DNA from: Bacteroidota bacterium
GTDB lineage: Bacteria; Bacteroidota; Ignavibacteria; Tepidaquicellales; Tepidaquicellaceae
Assembly (NCBI GenBank): GCA_021286895.1
Contig: JAJTBN010000009.1
Coordinates: forward strand, 1-32,707
Reading direction: 5' to 3'
DNA length: 32,707 nucleotides
Position 1 is the first letter of the stretch, and each line of letters starts with the position of its first letter. The notes under the pieces are model-generated. The model worked only from the letters and a program-made list of their open reading frames with translations. It was not told the origin of the DNA and ran no database searches. The translations under genes and the position numbers were made by a program. Below, piece by piece: positions 7,237 to 15,680 of this stretch.

Positions 7237-7707
7237 GTGAAGTTCAGAATAGTTGAAATACTTAAGGGAAGGCGGGCTAAAATTCATTCGATGATTATTG
7301 ATGATGCTGAAAAACATGGATTAAAACAATTTTACGATGAGTTTATTGAAACGAATAATAAAGAAGTGAACTTTTTTATGGATACATTAGAGAAAATCGG
7401 AAGAATTGGAATAAAAGACGGTTTCTTCGAAGACCAAGGCGGAAATTCAATTTATAGATTAAAAAACATTCCAACAAACAAGAAGGACAAACCACAATTA
7501 AGATTATACTGCATCAAATGGGGCTCTATGTGTTTAATTATCGGCGGCGGAGGTAAAAAACCGGATGACAAGAGAGCATGGCAGGAAGCACCTGAACTCA
7601 GGAGAATAAATGAATTATTGTCAAAGATTGATAACTACTTATACGAAAACAACCTCAATATAGATGCAGCATGTCAAAACAATACAACATTCGAAATTGA
7701 AGATTGA
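7237..7707 (+). CDS. Putative RelE/ParE-like toxin of a toxin-first TA pair
   Basis: The 156-residue protein contains LRLYCIKW followed by a glycine-rich IIGGGGKKP (residues 88-109). I recall this core from a family widespread in Bacteroidota that is encoded directly before an XRE-type regulator, the order seen in HigB/HigA systems. By analogy it would be an mRNA-cleaving or translation-blocking toxin, but no catalytic residues can be assigned from the sequence alone. The start is GTG and no ATG gives the same N-terminus. No Shine-Dalgarno is visible. The last 20 residues (NNLNIDAACQNNTTFEIED region) are low in charge pattern and may be a tail. The antitoxin starts three bases after its stop. 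Confidence 0.65.
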   Translation: MKFRIVEILKGRRAKIHSMIIDDAEKHGLKQFYDEFIETNNKEVNFFMDTLEKIGRIGIKDGFFEDQGGNSIYRLKNIPTNKKDKPQLRLYCIKWGSMCLIIGGGGKKPDDKRAWQEAPELRRINELLSKIDNYLYENNLNIDAACQNNTTFEIED

Positions 7708-7710
7708 ATT

Positions 7711-8040
7711 ATGGACAATTTTTTCAAAGAAATATTAAAGAAAATCCCAAAGAAAATCAGGAATTACAACAGACTTTCGATGGGAATAGCAGGGAGAATC
7801 GACGAGATTCTGGAAGAAAGAAATATCTCGCAAAGAGAATTCGCTAAAAAGATGAAGAAGAGCGAATCGGAGATAAGCAAGTGGATGAGCGGCAAACATA
7901 ATTTCACGATAAAATCTATAGCGAATATTGAGGCTAAGTTGGATACTAAACTTATATATACTGAATATGATTTGGAGGATATAAGGGCTAAACGGGAAAA
8001 CGGGAAAAAGTATTTCGACATGGTAAGTGATTCTGATTAA
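7711..8040 (+). CDS. XRE-family helix-turn-helix protein, probable antitoxin
   Basis: The 109-residue protein carries an HTH_3/XRE domain at about residues 28-80. Its recognition region reads ISQREFAKKMKKSESEISKW, followed by MSGKHNFTIKSIANIEAKL, as in Cro/C1-like repressors and HigA-type antitoxins. The basic N-terminal helix (KEILKKIPKKI) is an extension before the domain. It is encoded three bases after the toxin-like gene, so the two are almost certainly one transcript. As in other TA pairs it is expected to neutralise the toxin and repress the shared promoter. The pair sits just upstream of a tRNA gene, a common place for acquired DNA. Confidence 0.75.
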   Translation: MDNFFKEILKKIPKKIRNYNRLSMGIAGRIDEILEERNISQREFAKKMKKSESEISKWMSGKHNFTIKSIANIEAKLDTKLIYTEYDLEDIRAKRENGKKYFDMVSDSD

Positions 8041-8042
8041 CA

Positions 8043-8073
8043 TTGACTATTTTTAAAGAAAACGATATTTTTG
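8043..8073 (+). promoter_or_regulatory. Bacteroidota-type promoter of tRNA-Asn
   Basis: TTG at 8043-8045 and TATTTTTG at 8066-8073 are 20 bases apart and match the -33/-7 consensus TTG-N19/20-TAnnTTTG used by the Bacteroidota housekeeping sigma factor. The -7 box ends eight bases before the mature tRNA 5' end, so transcription would start almost at the tRNA. Confidence 0.75.
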
Positions 8074-8081
8074 TAGTCTAT

Positions 8082-8153
8082 TCGAAGATAGCTCAATGGT
8101 GGAGCATTCGGCTGTTAACCGAAGGGTTGCGGGTTCGAGTCCCGCTCTTCGAG
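8082..8153 (+). tRNA. tRNA-Asn (anticodon GTT)
   Basis: The cloverleaf closes fully. The acceptor stem is TCGAAGA with TCTTCGA, the D stem GCTC with GAGC, the anticodon stem TTCGG with CCGAA around CTGTTAA, and the T stem GCGGG with CCCGC around TTCGAGT. The anticodon GTT at 8114-8116 reads Asn codons. The discriminator is G and the CCA end is not encoded (CAA follows). It is flanked by its own promoter and terminator. Confidence 0.96.
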
Positions 8154-8155
8154 CA

Positions 8156-8185
8156 AGACCCCGCGATGTCGCGGGGTCTTTGTTT
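8156..8185 (+). terminator. Rho-independent terminator after tRNA-Asn
   Basis: A perfect 11-bp stem, AGACCCCGCGA with TCGCGGGGTCT around a TG loop, is followed by TTGTTTT. It begins three bases after the tRNA, so it ends the tRNA transcript. Confidence 0.9.
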
Positions 8186-8257
8186 TAGATAGGGGGTGTT
8201 TATTTTCTGTTTTACATGCCGATGCGGGTTCGTTGTTATTAGCGTTATGCGTTTTTA

Positions 8258-8333
8258 TCCCCGACAGGAGCTTTAGGGGATGACAAAGAAGAGAGTGGTC
8301 TGCGCATCAGGTGAATATCCCGAGTTCTCGGGA
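8258..8333. repeat. Two GC-rich intergenic hairpins
   Basis: TCCCC at 8258-8262 pairs with GGGGA at 8276-8280 around a loop containing GACAGGAGC. TCCCGAG-TT-CTCGGGA at 8318-8333 is a perfect 7-bp stem. Both resemble dispersed intergenic repeat sequences of FCB genomes. They lie between the tRNA terminator and xseA. Apart from them the 8186-8391 interval holds nothing I recognise. Confidence 0.5.
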
Positions 8334-8391
8334 CAGGCTCTGAAGCCACAACAGAATAATACTTTGATTTTAATTTTTGTATATTTCTTCA

Positions 8392-9609
8392 ATGAATGAT
8401 TTGTTTCACAATACCGAGGACGAACAGCCTCTCACCGTTTCCGAGATTACAGGTTATATTAAGGAGACTCTCGAAAAGAATTTTAATGAGATTTATGTCG
8501 TCGGCGAGATTTCAGGCTACAAAAGGGCATTCCCCTCAGGTCATTCATATTTCAATCTCAAGGACGAAAAGGCTTCTATTTCATGCAACCTATGGAGTTT
8601 CAGGTACAACTATCTGAAGTTTACTCCCAAAGACGGCAAGAAGGTGCTTATCCGCGGACGCATTACCGTCTATGAACCCCGCGGCTCTTACGCGATTGAA
8701 GTTATGTCTATGACCGAGTTCGGCATCGGCGAACTGCAACTGGCTTTCGAAAAACTCAAACAAAAATTAATCGAAGAAGGTCTCTTCGACGAAAAATACA
8801 AGAAACCGATTCCGGAATTTCCCGATAATGTCGCGATTATCACTTCCGAGACAGGCGCGGTAATCGAAGATTTCAAGAAGGTTACGAGGAAAAGATATCC
8901 ACTTATAAATCTCTATTTGTTTCCGGTTCTCGTTCAGGGAGCAGGCTCGGTTGAAAGCGTCTGCCGCGCTATCCGGAAAGCGAATTCATGCGGCATCGAT
9001 TTCGACGTCATCGTCGTCGCAAGGGGAGGCGGTTCGATTGAAGACCTCTGGACTTTCAACGAGGAAGCGGTTGCAAGGGAAGTGTTCGCGTCGAAAATTC
9101 CGGTTGTCAGCGCGGTCGGACATGAGGTTGATTATACAATCTGCGACTTTGTCGCCGACCTTCGGGCGCCCACTCCGTCAGCGGCTGCGGAAATGATTCT
9201 TCCCGATAAGAACGAACTTCTCGAAAGGCTGAAAAATTACGAGTACACTCTTAAATCGGAAGTCAACGACAGGATAGATTTTTACAAAGACAGTCTCGAG
9301 CGGATTAAGAGCAATTACGCTTTCAACAAACCGAGGGATATATTAAATGATTTCAAGATAAGGCTCGATGAGATGAGCGAGGAACTTGGAAAAGCCGCTG
9401 ACGACAGGATTAAATATTTCTCTAACGAACTGAATTACAAGGAGAGAATTCTCTCCAGCATCAGTCCGGAAAAGACCCTGAAAAGAGGGTTTGCTTACGT
9501 CGTCAGAAACGGCAAAGTCATTTCCAGAAAGAAAGAACTTACCGGCGGCGACGAGGTTGAAATAAATTTCCAGGACGGCAGAACAAACGCGGAAATCAGA
9601 ACAAAATGA
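8392..9609 (+). CDS. xseA: Exodeoxyribonuclease VII large subunit XseA
   Basis: XseA is the catalytic subunit of exonuclease VII, which degrades single-stranded DNA from both ends in repair. The 405-residue protein has an N-terminal OB-fold (about 14-110) and the XseA nuclease domain with RGGGSIEDLW and FNEE (211-225), then PVVSAVGHEVD and the RAPTPSAAAE segment (237-267). A coiled-coil-like region follows, and the C-terminus (SPEKTLKRGFAYV) is the typical ending. The ATG at 8392 matches the usual MNDLF-like beginning; an in-frame TTG five codons earlier is a less likely start. The small subunit gene follows after 60 bases. Confidence 0.95.
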   Translation: MNDLFHNTEDEQPLTVSEITGYIKETLEKNFNEIYVVGEISGYKRAFPSGHSYFNLKDEKASISCNLWSFRYNYLKFTPKDGKKVLIRGRITVYEPRGSYAIEVMSMTEFGIGELQLAFEKLKQKLIEEGLFDEKYKKPIPEFPDNVAIITSETGAVIEDFKKVTRKRYPLINLYLFPVLVQGAGSVESVCRAIRKANSCGIDFDVIVVARGGGSIEDLWTFNEEAVAREVFASKIPVVSAVGHEVDYTICDFVADLRAPTPSAAAEMILPDKNELLERLKNYEYTLKSEVNDRIDFYKDSLERIKSNYAFNKPRDILNDFKIRLDEMSEELGKAADDRIKYFSNELNYKERILSSISPEKTLKRGFAYVVRNGKVISRKKELTGGDEVEINFQDGRTNAEIRTK

Positions 9610-9669
9610 GGGTTTTTCGCGTAAATTATATAATTCCTTATAAGTTTTATAAATGTTATTTTTAATGTT

Positions 9670-9879
9670 ATGGCTAAAGATAAGATAAACAAGGATTCTT
9701 TCGAGTTCGCGTACAGAAAACTCGAAAAAATACTCGAGCAACTTGAACAGAACATCGAGGAGAAATCTCTCGATGAAATAATCGAAAATTATCAGGAAGG
9801 GCTTAAATTGCTTAAAGTCTGCAGAGACAAGTTGAATGAAGCCGAACTTAAAATTGAAAAAATAAATCTCGAAAAATAA
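9670..9879 (+). CDS. xseB: Exodeoxyribonuclease VII small subunit XseB
   Basis: The 69-residue, wholly helical, charged protein has the XseB pattern: FEFAYRKLEKILEQLE, then the short SLDEIIENYQEGLKLLKVC segment, then a C-terminal helix KLNEAELKIEKI. XseB binds the coiled-coil arms of XseA in several copies and is needed for nuclease activity. Length and order after xseA are standard. Its TAA overlaps the ATG of dxs by one base (TAATG), a coupling seen repeatedly in this window. Confidence 0.94.
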   Translation: MAKDKINKDSFEFAYRKLEKILEQLEQNIEEKSLDEIIENYQEGLKLLKVCRDKLNEAELKIEKINLEK

Positions 9880-11795
9880 TGGACGAAGTAAATTTTGACA
9901 TAAACAATACGAAGTTCCTGAAGAACATAGAGTACCCTTCGGACCTGAAGAAACTTTCTCTTCCGGATTTGCGCGAACTCTCGGATGAACTTCGTGATTT
10001 TTTAATGGACACTATCTCGCGCGTAGGCGGCCATCTCGGTTCCTCGCTCGGAGTGGTAGAACTGACGCTCGCTCTCCATTATGTTTTCGACACACCTAAA
10101 GATAAACTCATCTGGGACGTCGGTCATCAGGGGTACATCCATAAAATTCTTACAGGAAGAAAAAGCCTTCTTCACACTATCAGACAGAAAGGCGGCATCA
10201 GCGGGTTCCTCAAACGTTCCGAGAGTGAATACGACGCGTTCGGCGCGGGACATGCCACAACGTCGCTTTCGGCGTCGCTCGGCATAGCGACTGCAAGGGA
10301 TTTTCAGAAGAAAAAGTTTAAAGTTATAACCATTATCGGCGACGGCTCGATGACAGGCGGCATGGCTTATGAAGCGATGAACAATATCGGTCTGCTTAAG
10401 AAGGATATGATTGTCGTTCTCAACGACAATAAAATGTCGATTGCTCCTAACAGGTGGACAGTGCAGAATTATTTCACTGACCTTATGCTGAACGAATCGT
10501 ACAACAGGTTAAGAAACAAGGTGTGGAATCTTACGGGAAAGATTGAGAAGAAGAACAGCGACAGGTTAAGGGCGCTTGCCGCGAAGATTGAAGGCGGACT
10601 TAAAGGAGTACTGACACCGGGAATGCTTTTCGAGGCTCTCGGGTTCAGGTATTTCGGACCGATTAACGGACATAACGTCGTGAATCTCGTCAGGACTCTG
10701 GAGGAAATAAAGAATTTCTCAGGACCGCTTCTCGTTCATGTGTTTACGGAGAAGGGAAAAGGTCCTTCGTACGCTTCGAAGCATTACCAGAAACTGCACG
10801 CGTTAAACCCGTTCGATAAAACTACGGGTATAGAATTAAAGAAATCGACAGTTCCCGCTTACACGACAGTATTCGGAAACGCTCTTGTGGAACTTGCCCG
10901 GAAAGACGAAAAGATTGTGGCGATAACAGCCGCGATGCCCGACGGCACGGGGCTTAACATCATGCGCGAGAAAATGCCGGATAAATATTTCGACGTCGGC
11001 ATAGCGGAGCAGCACGCCGTTACTTTCGCGGCGGGACTTTCGACCGAAGGGTTTACTCCTGTCGTCGCAATTTATTCCACTTTCCTGCAGAGGGCTTTCG
11101 ACCAGATTATACACGATGTGGCGACGCAGAAACTCAGCGTAGTGTTCGTGCTCGACAGGGGCGGGCTTGTAGGAGCGGACGGACCGACTCATCACGGGGC
11201 GTTTGACCTTTCATATCTCAGGCTTATACCGGGAATGGTGATTATGGCGCCAATGGACGAGAATGAATTGAGGGATATGCTCTATACTGCAACTCTGTAC
11301 AAACGCGGGCCGATAGCGATGCGTTATCCGAGAGGCAACGCGCCGGGTTTCCCGAAGGATACATTCACTAAACTTGAAATCGGAAAAGGCGAAGTTGTCA
11401 GGGAAGGAAGCGACGCCGCGATTCTCGCGGTCGGCAGTATGGTGCACAACTCGGTGAAAGCGGCCGAATTGCTCGAAGCAAAAGGAATCAGCGCGCAAGT
11501 TGTGAACATGCGTTTCGTAAAACCGCTTGATTCGGATATGCTGAGAATCATATTCGATAAGTTCGACAAGGTGATTACTGTCGAGGAAAATACAATACTC
11601 GGCGGATTCGGAAGCGCAGTATGCGAATTCGCTGAACAGTACGGTTTCAAGAATGATATTCGCATACACGGTCTTCCCGATAAATTCATCGAGCACGGCA
11701 AACCCGAGGAACTTCATGCCGACCTGAGACTTGACGCGGAAGGCATTTCGGTTGTTGCCGAGGAATTTATTAAGAGTAAAAAGAAAGTATCGTAA
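9879..11795 (+). CDS. dxs: 1-deoxy-D-xylulose-5-phosphate synthase Dxs
   Basis: Dxs condenses pyruvate and glyceraldehyde-3-phosphate to DXP, the first step of the MEP isoprenoid pathway, using thiamine diphosphate. The 638-residue protein shows DVGHQGY at 80-86, the ThDP/magnesium motif GDGSMTGG at 154-161 with the partner NDN at 182-184, and the catalytic Glu377 in GIAEQHA. The transketolase segment DRGGLVGADGPTHHG follows at 426-440 and a C-terminal domain begins near 510. The length is slightly above the E. coli enzyme because of a longer N-terminus. It overlaps both neighbours by one base (xseB before, miaB after), so the three genes form a tightly coupled unit. Confidence 0.97.
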   Translation: MDEVNFDINNTKFLKNIEYPSDLKKLSLPDLRELSDELRDFLMDTISRVGGHLGSSLGVVELTLALHYVFDTPKDKLIWDVGHQGYIHKILTGRKSLLHTIRQKGGISGFLKRSESEYDAFGAGHATTSLSASLGIATARDFQKKKFKVITIIGDGSMTGGMAYEAMNNIGLLKKDMIVVLNDNKMSIAPNRWTVQNYFTDLMLNESYNRLRNKVWNLTGKIEKKNSDRLRALAAKIEGGLKGVLTPGMLFEALGFRYFGPINGHNVVNLVRTLEEIKNFSGPLLVHVFTEKGKGPSYASKHYQKLHALNPFDKTTGIELKKSTVPAYTTVFGNALVELARKDEKIVAITAAMPDGTGLNIMREKMPDKYFDVGIAEQHAVTFAAGLSTEGFTPVVAIYSTFLQRAFDQIIHDVATQKLSVVFVLDRGGLVGADGPTHHGAFDLSYLRLIPGMVIMAPMDENELRDMLYTATLYKRGPIAMRYPRGNAPGFPKDTFTKLEIGKGEVVREGSDAAILAVGSMVHNSVKAAELLEAKGISAQVVNMRFVKPLDSDMLRIIFDKFDKVITVEENTILGGFGSAVCEFAEQYGFKNDIRIHGLPDKFIEHGKPEELHADLRLDAEGISVVAEEFIKSKKKVS

Positions 11796-13177
11796 TGGCG
11801 TTTGAAGGACTTATAATAAATAACAACGAAACACAGACAGGCAGGAAGAATTATAACAAGCATACCAACGACAAGAAGGTTTACATTGAGACGTACGGAT
11901 GCCAGATGAACCTTTCAGATACGGAAATAATCCTGAGCGTTCTGAGCGAATACGGGTACAATGAGACGACCGATATAAATGATTCGGACGTTATTTTCCT
12001 GAACACATGCAGTGTGAGGGAAAACGCCGAGAAGAAAATTTACAACAGACTCAAACAACTTAAGAGCATTAAGCGGGGAAATCCCGGTAGCGTAGTCGGC
12101 GTTCTCGGCTGTATGGCCGAAAGACTGAAAAAGGATTTGCTCGAGAAGGAGAAAGTCGTTGACCTGATAGTCGGACCCGATGAATACAGGAAACTTCCGC
12201 ATCTGATAGAGAATCTTTATGAGACGGGAGAAAAGGGAATAGCGGTTAAGTTGTCAAGAGACGAGACTTACGATGATATCGTCCCGGTGAGAAAGGAAGG
12301 GGTAACAGCATGGATATCAGTTATGCGCGGCTGCGATAAATTCTGCACTTTTTGTGTCGTGCCTTTTACGAGAGGAAGAGAAAGAAGCAGGAAGGTTCAA
12401 AGTATTGTAAGCGAAGCGAAGACGCTGTTCGACGAAGGCATTAAAGAGGTTACACTGCTCGGGCAGAATGTCAATTCATTTAACGACGAAGGCAGCGATT
12501 TTGCCGACCTGCTGAAGGCCGCGGCAAAGGCGGTACCGGGTATGAGGATAAGATACGCGACCTCGCATCCTTATGACTGCTCGCGGAAATTACTTGATAC
12601 GATGGCGGAATATGACAATATTTGCAATTATATTCATCTTCCGGTGCAGTCAGGCTCGGAGCGGGTTCTTAAACTTATGAACAGGCTTTATTCGGTAGGA
12701 CATTATCTTGAGGTGCTTAATTATGCAAAGAGTATAATGCCGGGTGTGGGGCTTTCGACTGATATTATTACCGGCTTTCCTACGGAAACAGAGGATGATC
12801 ATAAGATGACGCTTGAACTGATGGAGAATGCGGGATACGACAGCGCTTACACTTTCGCGTATTCTCCGAGAGAGAATACGAAATCGTACAGGATGGAAGA
12901 CGATATACCCAAAGAAGTTAAAACCCGCAGGCTTTCTGAAATTATAGAACTTCAGAGGAAGATGTCATCGAAGATAAACAGAAGTCTTGCCGGCAAAACG
13001 ATGGAAATATTAATCGAAGGAAGAAGCAAAAAATCAGATGACTTTCTGATGGGCAGGACAGATTGCAATAAATCGGTTATAATCCCGGCGAAGAACAACA
13101 GACCGGGAGATTTCGTGAAGGTCAGAATTTTAAAATCAAATTCCGCAACACTGTTCGCAGAACAGGAAGAAGACTAA
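11795..13177 (+). CDS. miaB: tRNA-2-methylthio-N6-isopentenyladenosine synthase MiaB
   Basis: MiaB is a radical-SAM methylthiotransferase that adds the 2-methylthio group to i6A37 in tRNAs. The N-terminal UPF0004 domain carries the auxiliary cluster cysteines Cys36 (YGCQMN), Cys72 (NTCSVRE) and Cys106 (LGCMAE). The radical-SAM CxxxCxxC is Cys180, Cys184 and Cys187 in RGCDKFCTFC. A TRAM domain forms the last 65 residues or so. SVRENAEKK and the HLPVQSGS segment fit MiaB better than the related RimO or MtaB. The start overlaps the dxs stop. The link with Dxs is biochemically plausible because i6A needs an isoprenoid donor. Confidence 0.95.
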   Translation: MAFEGLIINNNETQTGRKNYNKHTNDKKVYIETYGCQMNLSDTEIILSVLSEYGYNETTDINDSDVIFLNTCSVRENAEKKIYNRLKQLKSIKRGNPGSVVGVLGCMAERLKKDLLEKEKVVDLIVGPDEYRKLPHLIENLYETGEKGIAVKLSRDETYDDIVPVRKEGVTAWISVMRGCDKFCTFCVVPFTRGRERSRKVQSIVSEAKTLFDEGIKEVTLLGQNVNSFNDEGSDFADLLKAAAKAVPGMRIRYATSHPYDCSRKLLDTMAEYDNICNYIHLPVQSGSERVLKLMNRLYSVGHYLEVLNYAKSIMPGVGLSTDIITGFPTETEDDHKMTLELMENAGYDSAYTFAYSPRENTKSYRMEDDIPKEVKTRRLSEIIELQRKMSSKINRSLAGKTMEILIEGRSKKSDDFLMGRTDCNKSVIIPAKNNRPGDFVKVRILKSNSATLFAEQEED

Positions 13178-14061
13178 ATGGTAAATTTACTGATATATTT
13201 ATTTCTGATATCGCTCGGATTCCTTATCCGGCGGTTCCCGATAACGGTTGTGCAGAGAATCGGAAAAGTTTTCGGGTTGTTTTTTTTTATCTACTACCTT
13301 ACCGCAAGCAGGTAGCGTTCGATAATCTCACTTTCTGCTTTCCTAAAAAAGACGATGCGTGGAAGAAAAACGTCGTCAAGGGAGTTTATATAAACCTCGG
13401 CATAACTCTTTTCGAACTTCTTTATTTTCCGAAACTCAAGAAGGAAACGATTGAGTCATTCGTTTCGTTCGAAAACCATTCGGCGATTTACGACGCAATC
13501 CGAAAGGGCAAGGGGCAGTTTTTCCTGAGCGGTCATATCTCCAACTGGGAATTGATGGCATTCGCTTACGCGAAAGTTTTCAGGTCGAAACTGAACGTTG
13601 TGGTGAAGCCGCAGACAAACAAAGGCATAAACAAGACCGTAAACCGTTACAGGGAAATGTGCGGTAATGAAATGATAGAAATCGGAAGTTCATTAAGGAA
13701 TATTTATACACTGATTAAAAAGAACGAGACGGTCTGCTTTTTACTCGACCAGTCTGCGCATCCCGATTATTCCGTTTACGCCGACTTCTTCGGCCATAAA
13801 GTGGCGACGTTCGCGGGCCCTGCGAAAATTGCGCTTAAGAATAAGACCGAGATTATTTTCGCGTACGCTTACAGAACGAAGTCTTTCAAATACATGATTA
13901 TAACCGAATCGCTGAAATACGATGACCTTGAAGGAGGCGCTACCGAAGATAACGTGAGGATACTGACTGAAAGGTTTAACAAGGCGCTGGAGAAAGTCAT
14001 TACCGAGCACCCGGACCAGTGGCTCTGGCTGCACAGGAGGTTCAAACACGTTAAGCCATGA
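13178..14061 (+). pseudogene. LpxL/HtrB-like lipid A acyltransferase interrupted by a frameshift at T9
   Basis: Two frames together make one acyltransferase. The first, starting at the ATG right after the miaB stop, encodes a hydrophobic N-terminus (MVNLLIYLFLISLGFLIRR...) and stops at about 13315. The second continues from PYRKQVAFDNLTFCFP, with the acyltransferase motif HISNWE (HxxxxD/E) and DQSAHPDY, to 14061. They switch exactly at a run of nine T (13280-13288); one more T or two fewer would join them into about 294 residues, the normal LpxL length. LpxL-type enzymes add a secondary acyl chain to lipid A at the inner membrane. The rest is undamaged, so this may be a sequencing error, recent inactivation, phase variation or transcriptional slippage. 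The heptosyltransferase start overlaps its stop by four bases (ATGA). Confidence 0.85.
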
Positions 14062-15074
14062 AGTTCCTGATTATACAGACCGCTTTCGCGGGCGACGTCA
14101 TACTTTCGCTGCCTCTTGTTCAGGTTCTTAGAAAACGTTATCCCGCATCAAAGATAGACTTTCTTTGCATACCGAAAACATCGGAACTGCTTGTAGGAAA
14201 TCCGAATATCGACGAAGTGATTGTTTATGACAAGCGCGGAACGGATAAATCCTTATCGGGATTTTTCAGAATTGTAAAAAGGCTTAAAAAGGAAAAGTAT
14301 AATTACGTTTTCGGAGTGCAGCGTTTCCTGAGAACGACACTCCTCGCGTACTTTGTGCACAAGACACGTTCTGTTTCCTATAACAATTCCTCGTTTTCGT
14401 TTCTTTATGATGAGACCGTAAACTATCAGAACAAGCACGAGATACTCCGAGTACTTGACCTTATCAAGCCGCTCGGAATAAATGAAAACAATATCATTAG
14501 ACCCGAACTTTTTCCGTCCGAAGAAGATAAAATTAAAATTGACGGAATATATAAAGGACTGAACATCAGTTCGAAGAGCGAACTTGTATGCATCGCCCCG
14601 GGTTCGGTTTGGTTCACGAAGAGATTCCCAAAGGAAAAATTCATAAGGCTCATTAACCTGTGCGAAAAGGATAATTTCAGGATTGCTCTTATCGGCGGTC
14701 CGGATGACGCACCCTTATGTGACGACATAATTAAAAATACGACTAACAATAACGTCTATAGTTTCGCCGGGAAACTTACGATGCTGCAGTCCGCCGAACT
14801 CATTAAAAGGAGTTCCGCGCTTGTTACGAATGATTCGGCTCCGCTTCATCTCGGTAACGCGGTAGGAACAAAAGTGATTGCGCTGTTCGGTTCAACGGTC
14901 AGGGACTTCGGATTTTACCCGGCAGGGGACGGGGATAAAGTCTTCGAAATCAACGGGCTTGCATGCAGGCCCTGCACGAATCACGGGAAAAAAGAGTGCA
15001 AAATAAAATCATTCGACTGCATGAATCTTATCAGGGAAGAAGATATATACGCGGAAATAAAAAAGTCTATTTAA
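14058..15074 (+). CDS. Glycosyltransferase family 9, WaaF-like LPS heptosyltransferase
   Basis: The 338-residue GT9 enzyme is expected to add heptose to the LPS inner core on the cytoplasmic face, using ADP-heptose. The N-terminal Rossmann half begins IIQTAFAGDVILSLPL (residues 5-20), the usual GDxxLxxP acceptor region. The donor half has PGSVWFTKRFP at 181-191, IGGPDD at 212-217 and the nucleotide-sugar motif TNDSAPLHLG at 257-266. A cysteine-rich tail (CRPC...CKIKSFDC) near 303-321 is also known in FCB and other WaaF-like proteins. The assignment to GT9 is firm; the exact step is less so. It is coupled to the acyltransferase upstream, and its end overlaps the convergent ribE by eight bases. 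Confidence 0.85.
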   Translation: MKFLIIQTAFAGDVILSLPLVQVLRKRYPASKIDFLCIPKTSELLVGNPNIDEVIVYDKRGTDKSLSGFFRIVKRLKKEKYNYVFGVQRFLRTTLLAYFVHKTRSVSYNNSSFSFLYDETVNYQNKHEILRVLDLIKPLGINENNIIRPELFPSEEDKIKIDGIYKGLNISSKSELVCIAPGSVWFTKRFPKEKFIRLINLCEKDNFRIALIGGPDDAPLCDDIIKNTTNNNVYSFAGKLTMLQSAELIKRSSALVTNDSAPLHLGNAVGTKVIALFGSTVRDFGFYPAGDGDKVFEINGLACRPCTNHGKKECKIKSFDCMNLIREEDIYAEIKKSI

Positions 15075-15678
15075 TCTTTCCGAGTATCCTCATTACGAAC
15101 TTTCCGAGCATGTCGAACTCAAGATTGACTTTGTCGCCTTTCTTCAGGTACCTGAAATTAGTGGCGCTGAATGTATGCGGAATGATGGCAACCTTGATGA
15201 CAACGCTTTTGGCGGTTTCTTTTATACCCGCAACAGTAAGGCTTATTCCGTTTATTGAAATTGAGCCGACGTAAATTAGGTTCTTCTTGTATTTAAGGGG
15301 GAACTCAAAGTAAAATTCCCAACTGTCTTTGAGTTTCTTGATATTGTGTACCTTGCCTGTCGTGTCCACGTGTCCCTGGACGATATGCCCGTCAAGATTT
15401 TCGTGAAGTTTCATCGGCTTTTCAAGGTTAACGAAAGAACCGGTTATCAGGTCTCCGAGATTTGTCTTGCTGAGCGATTCATTAACGGTGGTAAATTCAA
15501 ATTTGCCGTCTTTAATTGAGGTTATAGTCATGCAGGCGCCGTTAATCGCTATGCTGTCGCCTTTGCGCCTGTCTTTGAGATAATTCTTAGTCTGAGGGTG
15601 AACCAGAAAAACTATGCTGTCGCCCCGCGGGGTTATTTTCACTACTTTTCCTGTGCTTGTAACTATTCCTGTGAACAT
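15067..15678 (-). CDS. ribE: Riboflavin synthase, alpha-chain type
   Basis: This enzyme dismutates two 6,7-dimethyl-8-ribityllumazine molecules to riboflavin. The 203-residue protein starts with the hallmark MFTGIV and has two lumazine-binding repeats, about 1-96 and 97-200. Each repeat has its own NG-x2-x-T motif (INGACMTI and INGISLTV), and GHIVQGHVD lies at the junction. The length is normal. It is the last gene of the leftward cluster and starts two bases after ribD. It runs tail-to-tail into the heptosyltransferase gene with an eight-base overlap, leaving no room for a conventional terminator between the two. Confidence 0.95.
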   Translation of the reverse strand: MFTGIVTSTGKVVKITPRGDSIVFLVHPQTKNYLKDRRKGDSIAINGACMTITSIKDGKFEFTTVNESLSKTNLGDLITGSFVNLEKPMKLHENLDGHIVQGHVDTTGKVHNIKKLKDSWEFYFEFPLKYKKNLIYVGSISINGISLTVAGIKETAKSVVIKVAIIPHTFSATNFRYLKKGDKVNLEFDMLGKFVMRILGKIK

Positions 15679-15680
15679 TA

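Noticed and set aside
8082-8155. An integrated element with attachment sites at tRNA-Asn
   Set aside because: No second copy of the tRNA 3' end and no integrase gene were seen in the window.
13552-14061. A stand-alone 169-residue acyltransferase starting at an internal ATG
   Set aside because: Coding sequence with family features continues far upstream in the same frame and includes the HxxxxE motif just before this ATG, so this is only the 3' part of a frameshifted gene.
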